A DNA stretch of 64,000 nt, taken from positions 1 through 64,000 of the forward strand of contig NZ_JAFEWE010000019.1 of NCBI RefSeq assembly GCF_017355785.1. Reading direction: 5' to 3'. A program made the translations under genes and the position numbers. Below, piece after piece: positions 45,040 to 56,600 of the stretch. The notes under the pieces are model-generated. The model did not search any database and had not been told where the DNA came from. It was given only the letters and a program-made list of their open reading frames with translations. Each line of letters begins with the position of its first letter. The stretch's first letter is position 1. Source of the DNA: Desertivirga arenae (lineage in GTDB: Bacteria; Bacteroidota; Bacteroidia; Sphingobacteriales; Sphingobacteriaceae).

Positions 45040-45053
45040 CATGAGCTAATAAA

Positions 45054-45089
45054 AGTTAACTACTAAGATGTATTTCTTAGTAGTTAACT
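45054..45089 (+). repeat. 15-bp perfect inverted repeat between tRNA-Gly and tRNA-Thr
   Basis: AGTTAACTACTAAGA and its exact reverse complement, separated by TGTATT. The RNA would form a long stable hairpin in the 62-nt spacer between the two tRNA genes. It has no T-run typical of a terminator, which favours RNase processing or another RNA role. Confidence 0.75.
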
Positions 45090-45101
45090 ATTTAGTATAA
45101 G

Positions 45102-45173
<72 letters not shown>

Positions 45174-45234
45174 CAGCGAAAAATTATTCGTTTTATTTAG
45201 AAAGTAAAATTAACCTACTAATTAGTATAAAAAC

Positions 45235-46422
45235 ATGGCAAAAGAAAAATTTGACCGCAGTAAACCGCACTTAAATATCGGTACTATCGGTCACGTTGAC
45301 CACGGTAAAACTACTTTGACTGCAGCTATCACTAAAGTATTGGCTGACGCTGGTTTGTCAGAAGCTCGTTCATTTGATTCAATCGACTCTGCTCCTGAAG
45401 AAAAAGAAAGAGGTATTACAATCAATACTGCTCACGTTGAGTATTCTACAGCTAACCGTCACTATGCACACGTGGACTGTCCAGGTCACGCTGACTATGT
45501 GAAGAACATGGTTACTGGTGCTGCTCAGATGGACGGTGCAATCCTTGTAGTTGCTTCTACTGATGGTCCGATGCCACAAACTCGTGAGCACATTCTTTTA
45601 GCTCGTCAGGTAGGTGTACCAGCTCTAGTTGTTTTCATGAACAAAGTAGATATGGTTGACGATCCTGAATTGTTAGAGCTTGTTGAAATGGAAGTTCGCG
45701 AATTGTTATCGTTCTACGATTTCCCTGGTGATGATATCCCTGTAATCAAAGGTTCTGCATTAGGTGGATTGAACGGTGATGCTACTTGGGTAGGTAAGAT
45801 CATGGAGCTTATGGATGCTGTAGATAACTACATTCCAATTCCTCCACGTTTGACTGATCTTCCATTCTTGATGCCAGTTGAAGACGTATTCTCAATCACT
45901 GGTCGTGGTACAGTTGCAACTGGCCGTATCGAGCGTGGTGTAATCAACTCAGGTGATCCTGTTGAAATTCTTGGTATGGGTGCTGAGAACTTGAAATCAA
46001 CTGTAACTGGTGTTGAGATGTTCCGTAAGATCCTTGACAGAGGTGAAGCAGGTGACAACGTAGGTTTATTGTTACGTGGTATTGAGAAAACTGATATCCG
46101 TCGTGGTATGGTTATCTGTAAACCAGCTTCAGTAACTCCTCACACAGATTTCAAAGCTGAGGTTTACGTATTGTCAAAAGCAGAAGGTGGTCGTCACACT
46201 CCATTCTTCAACAAATACCGTCCACAGTTCTATTTCCGTACTACAGACGTAACTGGTGAGATTTCACTAGCAGAAGGTGTAGAAATGGTTATGCCTGGTG
46301 ATAACGTTACAATCACTGTAAAGTTGATCAACGCTATCGCAATGGAAAAAGGTCTACGTTTCGCTATCCGTGAGGGTGGTAGAACAGTAGGTGCTGGTCA
46401 GGTAACTGAAATCTTGAAATAA
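45235..46422 (+). CDS. tuf: elongation factor Tu
   Basis: A 395-residue EF-Tu with intact GTPase motifs: GHVDHGKT (about 19-26), DCPGH, NKVD and SAL. Domains 2 and 3 follow, with the standard end [12 protein letters not shown]. It brings aminoacyl-tRNA to the ribosome. Sequence composition shows strong codon bias for high expression. It lies 61 bp after the tRNA-Thr gene and is followed by a hairpin and tRNA-Trp, an arrangement common in Bacteroidota. Own promoter not clearly seen. Confidence 0.98.
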   Translation: MAKEKFDRSKPHLNIGTIGHVDHGKTTLTAAITKVLADAGLSEARSFDSIDSAPEEKERGITINTAHVEYSTANRHYAHVDCPGHADYVKNMVTGAAQMDGAILVVASTDGPMPQTREHILLARQVGVPALVVFMNKVDMVDDPELLELVEMEVRELLSFYDFPGDDIPVIKGSALGGLNGDATWVGKIMELMDAVDNYIPIPPRLTDLPFLMPVEDVFSITGRGTVATGRIERGVINSGDPVEILGMGAENLKSTVTGVEMFRKILDRGEAGDNVGLLLRGIEKTDIRRGMVICKPASVTPHTDFKAEVYVLSKAEGGRHTPFFNKYRPQFYFRTTDVTGEISLAEGVEMVMPGDNVTITVKLINAIAMEKGLRFAIREGGRTVGAGQVTEILK

Positions 46423-46440
46423 GATACACTAATAATATAA

Positions 46441-46465
46441 TAAGTCCGTTCTTGTGACGGACTTA
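46441..46465 (+). repeat. hairpin between tuf and tRNA-Trp
   Basis: TAAGTCCGT-TCTTGTG-ACGGACTTA: 9-bp perfect arms, no T-run. A possible processing site or weak terminator, like the hairpins between the upstream tRNAs. Confidence 0.6.
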
Positions 46466-46471
46466 TTCATC

Positions 46472-46544
46472 CACGGGAATAGTTCAACGGTAGAATAGAG
46501 GTCTCCAAAACCTTTGATCAGGGTTCGAATCCTTGTTCCCGTGC
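46472..46544 (+). tRNA. tRNA-Trp (CCA)
   Basis: Acceptor CACGGGA/TCCCGTG, anticodon loop CTCCAAA (CCA), T-loop TTCGAAT. It lies 12 bp before secE, the classic tRNA-Trp-secE-nusG order. Confidence 0.95.
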
Positions 46545-46556
46545 AAAAGCTTTAAA

Positions 46557-46751
46557 ATGGCTAACGTAATTCAATTTTTAAAAGAATCATACGACGAGAT
46601 GACAACGAAAGTTTCATGGCCTACTTGGTCTGAACTTCAAAGTTCTGCTGTCATCGTACTTGTTGCTTCCCTGATAATTGCTCTTGTTGTTCTAGCAATG
46701 GATCAAATGTCTGGAGGTAGCTTGAAGTTGTTCTATCAATCAGTTGCATAA
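46557..46751 (+). CDS. secE: preprotein translocase subunit SecE
   Basis: A 64-residue single-helix SecE: MANVIQFLKESYDEMTTKVS, then WPTWSEL, and one membrane helix (VIVLVASLIIALVVLAM). The Trp-Pro-Thr-Trp segment is a SecE hallmark. A longer frame from 46533 would run through tRNA-Trp, so the ATG at 46557 is used. SecE stabilises SecY in the protein channel. nusG follows 12 bp later. Confidence 0.95.
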   Translation: MANVIQFLKESYDEMTTKVSWPTWSELQSSAVIVLVASLIIALVVLAMDQMSGGSLKLFYQSVA

Positions 46752-46763
46752 TTTAGAGAATCA

Positions 46764-47306
46764 ATGAGTGATCAACTGAAGTGGTACGTAGTACGGGCTG
46801 TTAGCGGCAAAGAGAAAAAAGTAAAACAGTATATAGAAGCCGAGGTTAATCGCCTTGGTATTTCTCATTTAGTTCCACAGGTTCTTATACCTATGGAAAA
46901 ATATTATCAAATGCGTGAGGGGAAAAAGATTGCAAAAGAGCGCAATTATTATCCAGGTTACGTGTTGATAGAAGCAGCTTTAGATGGTGAGCTTGAACAT
47001 ATCATCAAAAATGTCAACAGTGTTATCGGGTTCCTTGGAGATAAAGGAGGTAATGCTGTACCTATGCGTCAGGCAGAAATTAACCGGATCCTTGGAAAAG
47101 TAGACGAAATGTCCTCTCAGGGAGAAACGATGAATGTTCCATATTACGTTGGCGAAAACGTTAAAGTAATGGATGGTCCATTCAACGGATTCAGTGGTGT
47201 TATCGAAGAGGTGAATGAAGAGAAGAAAAAACTGAAAGTTATGGTTAAGATTTTCGGTCGTCGTACCCCTCTCGAATTAAACTACATGCAAGTAGAAAAA
47301 GAATAA
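46764..47306 (+). CDS. nusG: transcription termination/antitermination factor NusG
   Basis: A 180-residue NusG. N-terminal NGN domain begins [20 protein letters not shown]. The C-terminal KOW domain reads [20 protein letters not shown]. NusG binds RNA polymerase and affects elongation, pausing and coupling to ribosomes. The gene sits in the standard secE-nusG-rplK order. A 143-bp leader region separates it from rplK. Confidence 0.97.
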   Translation: MSDQLKWYVVRAVSGKEKKVKQYIEAEVNRLGISHLVPQVLIPMEKYYQMREGKKIAKERNYYPGYVLIEAALDGELEHIIKNVNSVIGFLGDKGGNAVPMRQAEINRILGKVDEMSSQGETMNVPYYVGENVKVMDGPFNGFSGVIEEVNEEKKKLKVMVKIFGRRTPLELNYMQVEKE

Positions 47307-47449
47307 GTCAGATCTGGGATTTTACATAACAAGATTGAGGTAAGGTATCGAGCCTCAGATCTTAATTTTGCGATCTCATATCTCATTATAAAGATCTTAA
47401 ATGTTACATGCTTCCACTACTAACATTAAGTACTAATTAAATTAATAAA
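47307..47449 (+). promoter_or_regulatory. rplK leader region
   Basis: 143 bp between nusG and rplK with short inverted repeats, including GAGG...CCTC at about 47336-47355. Leaders at this place often hold the L1-binding autoregulation site of the rplK-rplA operon in other bacteria, but I cannot identify the site itself. Confidence 0.3.
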
Positions 47450-47893
47450 ATGGCAAAAGAAGTCGGTGCGTTAGTAAAATTACAAATCAAGGGCGGCGCT
47501 GCTAATCCATCTCCTCCGGTAGGACCTGCATTGGGTGCTAAGGGTGTGAATATCATGGAATTTTGCAAGCAATTCAACGCACGTACCCAAGATAAGCCAG
47601 GTAAAGTATTACCTGTTGTAATCACTGTGTATGTAGACAAGTCATTTGAATTTATCATTAAAACTCCTCCTGTTGCAATCCAGTTACTGGAAATTACAGG
47701 ATTAAAGAGTGGATCAGCGGAGCCAAACCGTAAAAAGGTGGCTCAGGTTTCTTGGGAACAAGTTGAAACCATTGCTAAAGACAAAATGGTTGATTTAAAT
47801 GCATTTACTGTAGAGTCAGCTATGAAAATGGTTGCCGGTACAGCACGCAGCATGGGGATTACCGTTTCTGGTACTGCTCCTTGGAACAATTAA
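47450..47893 (+). CDS. rplK: 50S ribosomal protein L11
   Basis: A 147-residue L11, with the N-terminal [24 protein letters not shown] segment and the Gly-rich signature near the C terminus. It forms the GTPase-associated centre with 23S rRNA. It is the first of four ribosomal genes before rpoBC, followed by rplA at 22 bp. Confidence 0.98.
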   Translation: MAKEVGALVKLQIKGGAANPSPPVGPALGAKGVNIMEFCKQFNARTQDKPGKVLPVVITVYVDKSFEFIIKTPPVAIQLLEITGLKSGSAEPNRKKVAQVSWEQVETIAKDKMVDLNAFTVESAMKMVAGTARSMGITVSGTAPWNN

Positions 47894-47915
47894 TTAACAC
47901 AAATTCAGTTAAGAA

Positions 47916-48614
47916 GTGGCTAGATTAACAAAAAATCAAAAACAGGCACTATCCAAAATTGAGGCTGGTAAAGTTTATTCTTTACAAGATGCATCTGCAT
48001 TAGTTAAAGAAATCACTACTACCAAGTTTGATGCTTCTGTAGATATCGACGTTCGTTTGGGCGTTGATCCACGTAAGGCAAATCAAATGGTACGTGGTAT
48101 CGCTTCACTACCTCATGGTACAGGGAAAACTGTTCGTGTTTTGGCTTTGGTAACTCCGGATAAGGAAGAAGAAGCTAAAGCTGCCGGAGCAGATTTCGTT
48201 GGACTAGATGAGTATATTGCTAAAATAGAGGGTGGATGGACAGATGTTGATATCATTATCACTATGCCTAGTGTTATGGCTAAAGTTGGTCGTTTGGGAC
48301 GTATTTTAGGTCCTCGTAACTTAATGCCTAACCCTAAGTCAGGAACTGTAACAACTGAGGTTGGCAAAGCAGTTACTGATGTTAAAGGTGGTAAGATCGA
48401 CTTCAAAGTTGACAAAACTGGTATCATCCATACTTCAATCGGTAAAGTATCTTTCGATGCAGATAAAATTTATGAGAATGCACTTGAAGTTCTTCAAACA
48501 TTATCAAAATTAAAACCATCTGCAGCAAAGGGAACGTATTTTAAGAGTATCCATATCTCTTCTACTATGTCTCCTGGAATTGAAATTGAAACTAAATCAG
48601 TAGCGGGGATCTAA
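47916..48614 (+). CDS. rplA: 50S ribosomal protein L1
   Basis: A 232-residue L1 with the conserved [13 protein letters not shown] and [11 protein letters not shown] segments. Start codon is GTG at 47916 (GTG GCT AGA), since no ATG is better placed. L1 forms the stalk that releases E-site tRNA, and in many bacteria represses its own operon. rplJ begins 2 bp after its stop. Confidence 0.98.
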   Translation: MARLTKNQKQALSKIEAGKVYSLQDASALVKEITTTKFDASVDIDVRLGVDPRKANQMVRGIASLPHGTGKTVRVLALVTPDKEEEAKAAGADFVGLDEYIAKIEGGWTDVDIIITMPSVMAKVGRLGRILGPRNLMPNPKSGTVTTEVGKAVTDVKGGKIDFKVDKTGIIHTSIGKVSFDADKIYENALEVLQTLSKLKPSAAKGTYFKSIHISSTMSPGIEIETKSVAGI

Positions 48615-48616
48615 GC

Positions 48617-49135
48617 ATGAACAGAGAAGAAAAACACGAAATTGTTCAGGCTCTTTCTGAGCAGATCAAAGAGTACGGTAATTTCTATATTACTGATACT
48701 GCAGACCTTACTGTAGCGAAAATTAACGCTATCCGTCGTAAATTTTTTGACAACGGAATTTCAATCCAGGTTGCTAAGAACTCTCTTATTCGTAAGGCTA
48801 TGGAAGCTGCTGGAGTTGAAGCTCCTGAGCTTTCAGAAGCATTGAAGGGTTCATCAACAATATTGTTTTCTACAGTAGCAAATGCTCCTGCTAAATTGAT
48901 AAAAGAACTTAGAAAAACTGGTGACAAACCGGTTTTGAAGGGTGCTTACATTGATACGGCTGTGTTTGTTGGAGACAAACAATTAGATGCACTTGCGAGC
49001 CTTAAATCTAAGGAAGAGCTTGTTGGAGATATCATTGGATTGTTACAATCACCTGCGAAAAACGTACTTTCTGCTCTTCAATCAGGCGGAACTACAATTG
49101 CAGGATTAGTAAAAACATTACAAGAAAGAGGTTAA
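48617..49135 (+). CDS. rplJ: 50S ribosomal protein L10
   Basis: A 172-residue L10, MNREEKHEIVQALSEQIKEY, anchors L7/L12 dimers via its C-terminal helix. Only 2 bp separate it from rplA, and rplL follows after 60 bp. The L10 leader regulation of other bacteria cannot occur in the 2-bp gap here; any control site would be upstream. Confidence 0.97.
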   Translation: MNREEKHEIVQALSEQIKEYGNFYITDTADLTVAKINAIRRKFFDNGISIQVAKNSLIRKAMEAAGVEAPELSEALKGSSTILFSTVANAPAKLIKELRKTGDKPVLKGAYIDTAVFVGDKQLDALASLKSKEELVGDIIGLLQSPAKNVLSALQSGGTTIAGLVKTLQERG

Positions 49136-49195
49136 GACGGACACCTGTAAGGACGTCAATTTAAACAAAGTATTGAATTTTAAAATTTAAATAAA

Positions 49196-49573
49196 ATGGC
49201 AGATTTAAAAGCGTTTGCTGAACAATTAGTAAACTTAACAGTTAAAGAAGTTAACGAGTTAGCTCAGATCCTTAAAGACGAGTATGGCATTGAGCCTGCT
49301 GCTGCAGCTGTTGCTGTTGCTGCTGCTCCTGCTGGTGATGCACCTGCAGCTGCAGAAGAAAAGACTGCGTTCGACGTTATCTTGAAAGAAGCTGGTGGTC
49401 AGAAATTAGCTGTAGTTAAACTAGTTAAAGATCTTACAGGCCTTGGTCTTAAAGAAGCTAAAGATCTAGTTGACGGTGCACCTAAAGAATTGAAAACTGG
49501 TGTTGCTAAAGACGAAGCTGAAGCTTTGAAAAAACAATTAGAAGAAGCAGGAGCTGTAGTTGAGATTAAATAA
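49196..49573 (+). CDS. rplL: 50S ribosomal protein L7/L12
   Basis: A 125-residue L7/L12 with N-terminal dimerisation domain, Ala-rich hinge ([18 protein letters not shown]) and C-terminal domain ending VEIK. The [20 protein letters not shown] segment binds translation factors. It lies in the standard position before rpoB. Confidence 0.98.
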   Translation: MADLKAFAEQLVNLTVKEVNELAQILKDEYGIEPAAAAVAVAAAPAGDAPAAAEEKTAFDVILKEAGGQKLAVVKLVKDLTGLGLKEAKDLVDGAPKELKTGVAKDEAEALKKQLEEAGAVVEIK

Positions 49574-49600
49574 TAATCGAACTCAATAAATTAATGGACT

Positions 49601-49624
49601 AGACTCCGGTTTTCACCGGGGTCT
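49601..49624 (+). repeat. hairpin in the rplL-rpoB spacer
   Basis: AGACTCCGGT-TTTC-ACCGGGGTCT: a 10-bp stem with one G.U pair. No T-run follows. It could be an attenuator or RNase cut site separating ribosomal and polymerase genes, as in E. coli. Confidence 0.55.
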
Positions 49625-49722
49625 ATTGCCATTTCTATCATACCCATTTTTGTCTGACTTGCAGAAATTGGTACAAAAGTCCAAATAAGTCGCAGTTTAT
49701 TATAAACTAAAATCTTAATCCA

Positions 49723-52700
49723 TTGGCAAACAGAAATCAAAGCGAAAGAGTAAATTTTGCAACCAGCAAACACGTGATAGATTATCCCGATTTTCTGGAT
49801 GTGCAACTGCAATCTTTCAGAGAATTTTTCCAGCTGGAAACAACTTCAGACGACCGTCATCAGGAAGGGTTGTTTAAAGTGTTTGCTGAAAATTTCCCTA
49901 TCTCTGATTCAAGAAACATCTTCGTACTGGAGTTTCTTGATTACTTTATAGATCCTCCTCGTTACGACATTCAGGAATGTATTGAGCGCGGGTTAACGTA
50001 CAGTGTTCCATTAAAAGCTAAATTACGTTTATCTTGTAATGACGAAGAGCACGAAGATTTTGAAACAATTGTTCAGGATGTGTATTTGGGAACGATCCCA
50101 TATATGACTCCTAAGGGAACGTTTGTAATCAATGGAGCTGAGCGTGTGATTGTTTCACAATTGCATAGATCACCGGGTGTGTTTTTCGGTCAAAGCCGTC
50201 ACACTAACGGAACAAAATTATACTCAGCCCGTGTAATACCTTTTAAGGGTTCATGGATTGAGTTTGCTACAGACGTTAATAACGTGATGTATGCATATAT
50301 CGATCGTAAGAAGAAATTCCCTGTAACTACTCTCTTACGTGCCATCGGTTATGATTCGGATAAAGACATTCTGGAATTATTCGAGCTGGCAGATGAAGTA
50401 AAAGTTAGCAAGTCTGGCCTGAAGAAATTCGTTGGTCGTAAGCTGGCTGCAAGGGTTCTTAAAAAGTGGGTAGAAGATTTTGTGGATGAGGATACCGGTG
50501 AAGTGGTTTCTATCGACCGTAATGAGATAATCCTTGAAAGGGAAACTATTTTAGAAGATGACCACATTGATATGATCATTGATGCTGGTGTTAAGACCGT
50601 AATCCTTTCGAAAGATGATGGTGTTAGCGCAGCAGATTATTCAATTATATATAATACTTTACAAAAGGATACCTCGAACTCTGAGAAGGAAGCGGTAGAG
50701 CATATCTATCGCCAATTGCGGAATGCAGAACCACCAGATGAGGAAACTGCTCGTGGTATCATTGAACGTTTATTCTTTTCGGATAAAAGATATGACTTAG
50801 GAGATGTTGGTCGTTACCGTATCAACCGTAAGCTTAAATTAGATACACCTGATGAGACTAAAGTTTTAACGAAAGCTGATATCATCGCTATCGTTAAGTA
50901 TCTTATCAAATTGATCAATTCTAAGGCTGAAGTGGATGATATTGACCACTTATCTAACCGTCGTGTTCGTACGGTAGGGGAGCAATTATATGCTCAATTT
51001 GGCGTTGGTTTAGCCCGTATGGCTCGTACCATTCGCGAACGTATGAATATTCGTGACAACGAAGTATTCACTCCTACTGACTTAATTAATGCACGTACAC
51101 TTTCATCTGTGATCAACTCGTTCTTTGGAACCAATCAGTTGTCTCAGTTCATGGACCAGACAAATCCTCTTGCGGAGATTACGCACAAGCGTCGTTTATC
51201 TGCGTTGGGTCCTGGTGGTCTTTCCCGTGAGCGTGCAGGTTTCGAAGTTCGTGACGTTCACTATACTCACTATGGTCGTTTGTGTACCATTGAGACACCC
51301 GAGGGGCCAAACATCGGTTTGATTTCTTCCCTGTGTGTTCACGCTAAAATCAATAATCTTGGTTTTATCGAAACTCCATATAGAAAAGTAGAAAATGGTA
51401 GGGTTGTAGTTGAAGAGCCTGTTATCTACTTGTCTGCTGAAGACGAAGACGGAAAGACGATAGCTCAGGCGAACGCTCAGTATGACGAGAAAGGCAATTT
51501 CGACTCCCCGCGTGTAAAAGCACGTTTTGAAGGTGACTTCCCTGTTATTGAGCCGGAAAGGCTTGATTTAATGGACGTGGCTCCTAATCAAATCACATCT
51601 ATTGCTGCTTCATTAATTCCATTCCTGGAACATGATGACGCAAACCGTGCATTGATGGGTTCGAACATGCAACGTCAAGCTGTTCCTTTGTTACGTCCAG
51701 AAGCGCCTGTAGTAGGTACTGGTCTGGAAGGCCGCGTAGCGCGTGACTCACGTACGCTTATTAATGCTGAGGGGGATGGAGTTGTGGAATATGTGGACGC
51801 TAACGAAATCCGTATCAAATACGATAGAAATGACGATGATCGTTTAGTATCTTTTGAGGGTGAATCGAGGACATATCGTTTAACTAAATTTAAGAAAACT
51901 AACCAAAGTACTTGTATCAACCTGAAGCCGATTGTTAAGAAAGGCCAAAGGGTAGCTAAAGGCCAGGTTCTTTGTGAAGGATACGCAACTCAGGATGGAG
52001 AGCTTGCTTTAGGTCGTAACCTGAAAGTTGCATTCATGCCTTGGCAAGGTTTTAACTTTGAGGATGCGATCGTAATTTCAGAACGTGTGGTATCTCAGGA
52101 TATCTTTACGTCTCTTCATATTGAGGAATTTGAATTAGAAGTTCGTGATACTAAACGAGGAGAAGAGGAATTAACTCCAGATATTCCTAACGTATCAGAA
52201 GAAGCAACCAAGGACCTTGATGAGAACGGTATCATTCGTGTTGGTGCTGAAGTTAAGGAAGGTGATATTCTTATTGGTAAGATCACTCCTAAAGGAGAGT
52301 CTGATCCTTCGCCAGAAGAGAAATTATTACGTGCAATCTTTGGTGACAAAGCAGGGGATGTGAAGGATGCTTCATTAAAAACTCCTCCTTCGATTAGCGG
52401 TGTTGTAATTGATACAAAGCTGTTCTCACGTGCTAAAAAGACATCTAAAGCGGAAGAAAAGTCTCAGCTTGATAAATTAGATGCAGGTCATGATAGAGCA
52501 ATGAAGCAACTTAAAGATAGTTTGATCGATAAGTTATTCACAATTGTTAATGGTAAAACTTCTCAGGGAGTTTATAATGTTTACAAAGAACTTCTTATAC
52601 CAAAAGGGGCTAAGTTCACGCAAAAAATGTTGGTTGAGCTGGAATATGCAAATATCAACCCTACTAAATGGACTACCGACGACGATAAGAATGAGCTAAT

Positions 52701-53529
52701 TAAGCAATTACTTCACAATTACAACATCAAGTTGAACGAAGAGCTTGGTGCTTATAAACGTGAGAAATTCGCTATCAGTGTAGGTGATGAGCTTCCATCT
52801 GGAATTGTTCAGATGGCCAAAGTATACATCGCTAAGAAACGTAAGCTACGTGTAGGGGATAAAATGGCGGGCCGTCACGGAAATAAAGGTATCGTTGCCA
52901 GAATTGTTCGTGATGAGGATATGCCGTTCCTTGAAGACGGTACTCCCGTTGACATTGTTCTTAACCCATTAGGGGTGCCTTCCCGTATGAACCTTGGACA
53001 GATTTATGAAACTGTACTTGGTTGGGCTGCAAAAGAGCTTGGAGTGAAATTCGCTACTCCTATTTTCGATGGAGCGACACACGAAGAGGTAGAAGAGTGG
53101 GTTGCAAAAGCAGGTGTGCCTGCTTCTGGAAGAACTTATCTCCACAATGGCTTAACAGGTGAGCGTTTTGATCAACCAACTACTGTAGGTATTATTTATA
53201 TGCTGAAGCTGGGGCACATGGTTGATGATAAAATGCACGCTCGTTCAATTGGTCCATACTCGTTAATAACACAACAACCTTTGGGCGGTAAAGCACAGTT
53301 CGGTGGTCAGCGATTTGGAGAGATGGAGGTGTGGGCACTTGAAGCGTTTGGTGCCGCCAATATCCTGCAGGAGATCTTAACAGTAAAATCGGACGATGTT
53401 GTTGGACGTGCGAAAACATACGAAGCGATTGTAAAAGGCGAGAATCTTCCAACTCCTTCTGTTCCAGAATCATTCAACGTGTTGGTTCACGAGTTAAGAG
53501 GACTTGGTTTAGATATCACACTAGATTAA
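49723..53529 (+). CDS. rpoB: RNA polymerase beta subunit
   Basis: A 1268-residue beta subunit. Start codon is TTG at 49723; an in-frame stop lies 15 bp upstream (49708), and [12 protein letters not shown] is the expected N terminus. The rifampicin-binding segment [17 protein letters not shown] and [20 protein letters not shown] has the susceptible-type residues at the D516, H526 and S531 positions (E. coli numbering). The C-terminal active-site motifs [12 protein letters not shown] and [18 protein letters not shown] are intact. rpoC follows 78 bp later. Confidence 0.98.
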   Translation: MANRNQSERVNFATSKHVIDYPDFLDVQLQSFREFFQLETTSDDRHQEGLFKVFAENFPISDSRNIFVLEFLDYFIDPPRYDIQECIERGLTYSVPLKAKLRLSCNDEEHEDFETIVQDVYLGTIPYMTPKGTFVINGAERVIVSQLHRSPGVFFGQSRHTNGTKLYSARVIPFKGSWIEFATDVNNVMYAYIDRKKKFPVTTLLRAIGYDSDKDILELFELADEVKVSKSGLKKFVGRKLAARVLKKWVEDFVDEDTGEVVSIDRNEIILERETILEDDHIDMIIDAGVKTVILSKDDGVSAADYSIIYNTLQKDTSNSEKEAVEHIYRQLRNAEPPDEETARGIIERLFFSDKRYDLGDVGRYRINRKLKLDTPDETKVLTKADIIAIVKYLIKLINSKAEVDDIDHLSNRRVRTVGEQLYAQFGVGLARMARTIRERMNIRDNEVFTPTDLINARTLSSVINSFFGTNQLSQFMDQTNPLAEITHKRRLSALGPGGLSRERAGFEVRDVHYTHYGRLCTIETPEGPNIGLISSLCVHAKINNLGFIETPYRKVENGRVVVEEPVIYLSAEDEDGKTIAQANAQYDEKGNFDSPRVKARFEGDFPVIEPERLDLMDVAPNQITSIAASLIPFLEHDDANRALMGSNMQRQAVPLLRPEAPVVGTGLEGRVARDSRTLINAEGDGVVEYVDANEIRIKYDRNDDDRLVSFEGESRTYRLTKFKKTNQSTCINLKPIVKKGQRVAKGQVLCEGYATQDGELALGRNLKVAFMPWQGFNFEDAIVISERVVSQDIFTSLHIEEFELEVRDTKRGEEELTPDIPNVSEEATKDLDENGIIRVGAEVKEGDILIGKITPKGESDPSPEEKLLRAIFGDKAGDVKDASLKTPPSISGVVIDTKLFSRAKKTSKAEEKSQLDKLDAGHDRAMKQLKDSLIDKLFTIVNGKTSQGVYNVYKELLIPKGAKFTQKMLVELEYANINPTKWTTDDDKNELIKQLLHNYNIKLNEELGAYKREKFAISVGDELPSGIVQMAKVYIAKKRKLRVGDKMAGRHGNKGIVARIVRDEDMPFLEDGTPVDIVLNPLGVPSRMNLGQIYETVLGWAAKELGVKFATPIFDGATHEEVEEWVAKAGVPASGRTYLHNGLTGERFDQPTTVGIIYMLKLGHMVDDKMHARSIGPYSLITQQPLGGKAQFGGQRFGEMEVWALEAFGAANILQEILTVKSDDVVGRAKTYEAIVKGENLPTPSVPESFNVLVHELRGLGLDITLD

Positions 53530-53571
53530 TAATGAATGATAGAAGGATCGAATTCAAGAGTTCAATCCTTC
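53530..53571 (+). repeat. long imperfect hairpin in the rpoB-rpoC spacer
   Basis: GAAGGATcGAAttC pairs with GAGTTCAATCCTTC (one mismatch, one G.U), with an outer AATGAA/TTCATT pairing. It fills most of the 78-bp spacer. Confidence 0.55.
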
Positions 53572-53607
53572 CTTCATTCTCTCATTCAATTATTTGAATA
53601 AAGAGAT

Positions 53608-56600
53608 ATGTCTTATAAAAAGGATAATAAAATAAAAAGTAACTTCACCTCGATTACTATCAGCTTAGCGTCTCCAGAGTCTATTCTTGAACGTTCAAGC
53701 GGTGAGGTTTTAAAACCGGAAACAATCAACTACCGTACTTACAAGCCGGAGCGTGATGGTTTGTTCTGCGAGCGCATTTTTGGTCCTGTGAAGGATTATG
53801 AGTGTCATTGCGGTAAATACAAACGTATCCGTTATAAAGGCATTGTGTGTGACCGTTGTGGTGTTGAGGTTACTGAAAAGAAAGTACGTCGTGAGCGTAT
53901 GGGACACATTAACCTTGTTGTTCCTGTTGCCCATATCTGGTACTTCCGTTCATTACCTAATAAGATAGGTTATTTGTTAGGCCTTCCTACCAAAAAGCTA
54001 GATCTTATTATTTATTATGAGCGCTACGTTGTAATTCAAGCAGGTATTAAAGAAACAGACGGAATCGCTAAAATGGATTTCCTTACTGAAGAAGAATACC
54101 TTGATATTTTAGATACGCTTCCAAAAGAAAATCAGTACTTAGACGATAAAGATCCTCAGAAATTTATTGCTAAAATGGGTGCTGAAGCCCTTGAGGAATT
54201 GTTAAAACGTATCGATCTTGATCAGTTGTCATACGACCTTCGTCACCAGGCAGCTAATGAAACTTCCCAGCAACGTAAAAATGAAGCATTAAAACGCCTT
54301 CAAGTAGTTGAAGCATTTCGTGGTGCGAGGGAGAATATTGAAAATCAGCCAGAGTGGATGATCGTTAAGATTGTTCCTGTTATTCCACCGGAACTTCGTC
54401 CATTAGTGCCATTAGAGGGCGGGCGATTTGCTACTTCTGATTTAAATGACTTATATCGTCGTGTTATCATCCGTAACAACCGTTTAAAAAGACTTATTGA
54501 GATCAAAGCTCCTGAAGTAATCTTACGTAACGAAAAACGTATGTTACAGGAAGCAGTTGATTCGTTATTCGATAATTCTCGTAAGGTTAATGCTGTTAAA
54601 ACTGAAGGTAACCGTGCTTTAAAATCTCTTTCAGACATTTTGAAAGGTAAACAAGGTCGTTTCCGGCAGAACCTGTTAGGTAAACGTGTGGATTATTCTG
54701 CTCGTTCTGTAATCGTTGTAGGACCAAATCTGAAACTACACGAGTGCGGATTACCCAAGGATATGGCTGCTGAGCTATTTAAACCATTCATCATTCGCAA
54801 GATGATTGAAAGAGGTGTAGTTAAGACAGTAAAATCGGCCAAGAAAATTGTTGATCGTAAGGATCCATTAGTTTGGGATATTTTGGAAAATGTTCTTAAA
54901 GGACACCCAGTGTTACTAAACCGTGCTCCTACACTACACCGTTTGGGTATTCAATCATTTCAACCAAAGCTCGTTGAAGGTAAAGCGATCCAACTACACC
55001 CATTAGTTTGTACAGCATTCAACGCCGACTTTGACGGTGACCAGATGGCGGTTCACGTTCCACTTGGTAATGCGGCAATCCTGGAAGCTCAAGTATTAAT
55101 GCTAGCTTCCCATAACATTCTTAACCCTGCAAATGGTACTCCTATTACTGTTCCTTCTCAGGACATGGTACTTGGTCTCTATTATATTACCAAAGGTCGT
55201 AAGACGGATGATAAGCGGGTAATGAAAGGTGAGGGGCAGACTTTCTATTCTGCTGAAGAGGTTATTATTGCTTATAACGAGAAGAAAATTGATCTTCACG
55301 CTTTTATCAAGGTAAAAGGAAAGATTAAAGAAAAAGACGGTTCGATCGTTACTAAGTTAATTGATACTACTGTGGGACGCGTATTATTTAATCAACATGT
55401 TCCTGAAGAAGTAGGTTATATTAATGAACTCCTTACTAAAAAATCACTTCGTGATATTATTGGTGAGGTGGTAAAGATGACCGGAATGGCTCGCGCTGCT
55501 CAGTTCCTTGATGACATCAAGGAATTAGGGTTCCAGATGGCATTCCGCGGTGGCCTTTCATTTAACCTTCAAGATCTTAATATCCCTGAAGCTAAGGTTA
55601 AATTGATCGAGCAGGCTTCTCAAGAGGTTGAGGAGGTAATGAATAACTATAACATGGGATTCATTACCAATAACGAGCGTTATAATCAGATCATTGACAT
55701 TTGGACACGTATCAACAATCGTTTGACAGCAAACGTGATGGAGATCTTGTCGACGGATAATCAAGGTTTTAATTCTGTGTACATGATGCTTGATTCCGGG
55801 GCGCGTGGTTCTAAAGAGCAGATCCGTCAGCTTTGCGGAATGAGAGGCTTGATGGCTAAACCTCAAAAGTCAGGTTCAGGTGGTGAAATTATTGAGAACC
55901 CGATCCTTTCTAATTTTAAAGAAGGATTATCGGTACTTGAATATTTCATTTCTACTCACGGTGCTCGTAAAGGTCTTGCGGATACGGCATTAAAGACAGC
56001 TGATGCTGGTTATCTAACACGTCGCTTACATGACGTGGCTCAAGATATGATTGTTGGAGAAACAGATTGTGGTACTTTAAGAGGTATCTTCACAACAGCA
56101 TTAAAAGACAACGAGGATATTGTTGAGCCTTTATACGATCGTATTTTAGGTAGAACTTCTTTACATGATGTTTACGATCCAATTTCAAATGAACTTTTAG
56201 TATCGGCGGGTCAGGATATAGATGAAGATATTGCTCATGCTGTTGAAAACTCAGCACTTGAAGGAATTGAAATTCGTTCAGTTCTAACCTGTGAGAGCAA
56301 GCGCGGTGTTTGTGCCCTTTGTTATGGACGTAACCTTGCAACTGGTAAGCGTGTTCAGGCAGGTGAAGCTGTTGGTGTAATTGCAGCGCAGTCGATCGGT
56401 GAGCCTGGTACTCAGTTAACACTTCGTACATTCCACGTGGGTGGTACTGCATCAAACATTGCCGCAGAATCTCAGATCAATGCGAAATTCGATGGTGTTA
56501 TCGAGTTTGAAAATATACGAACTGTTCCTTATACAACAGAAGAAGGTCCGGTAGAAGTAGTTCTTGGTCGTTCTGGTGAGTTCCGAATTGTTGAACCAAA

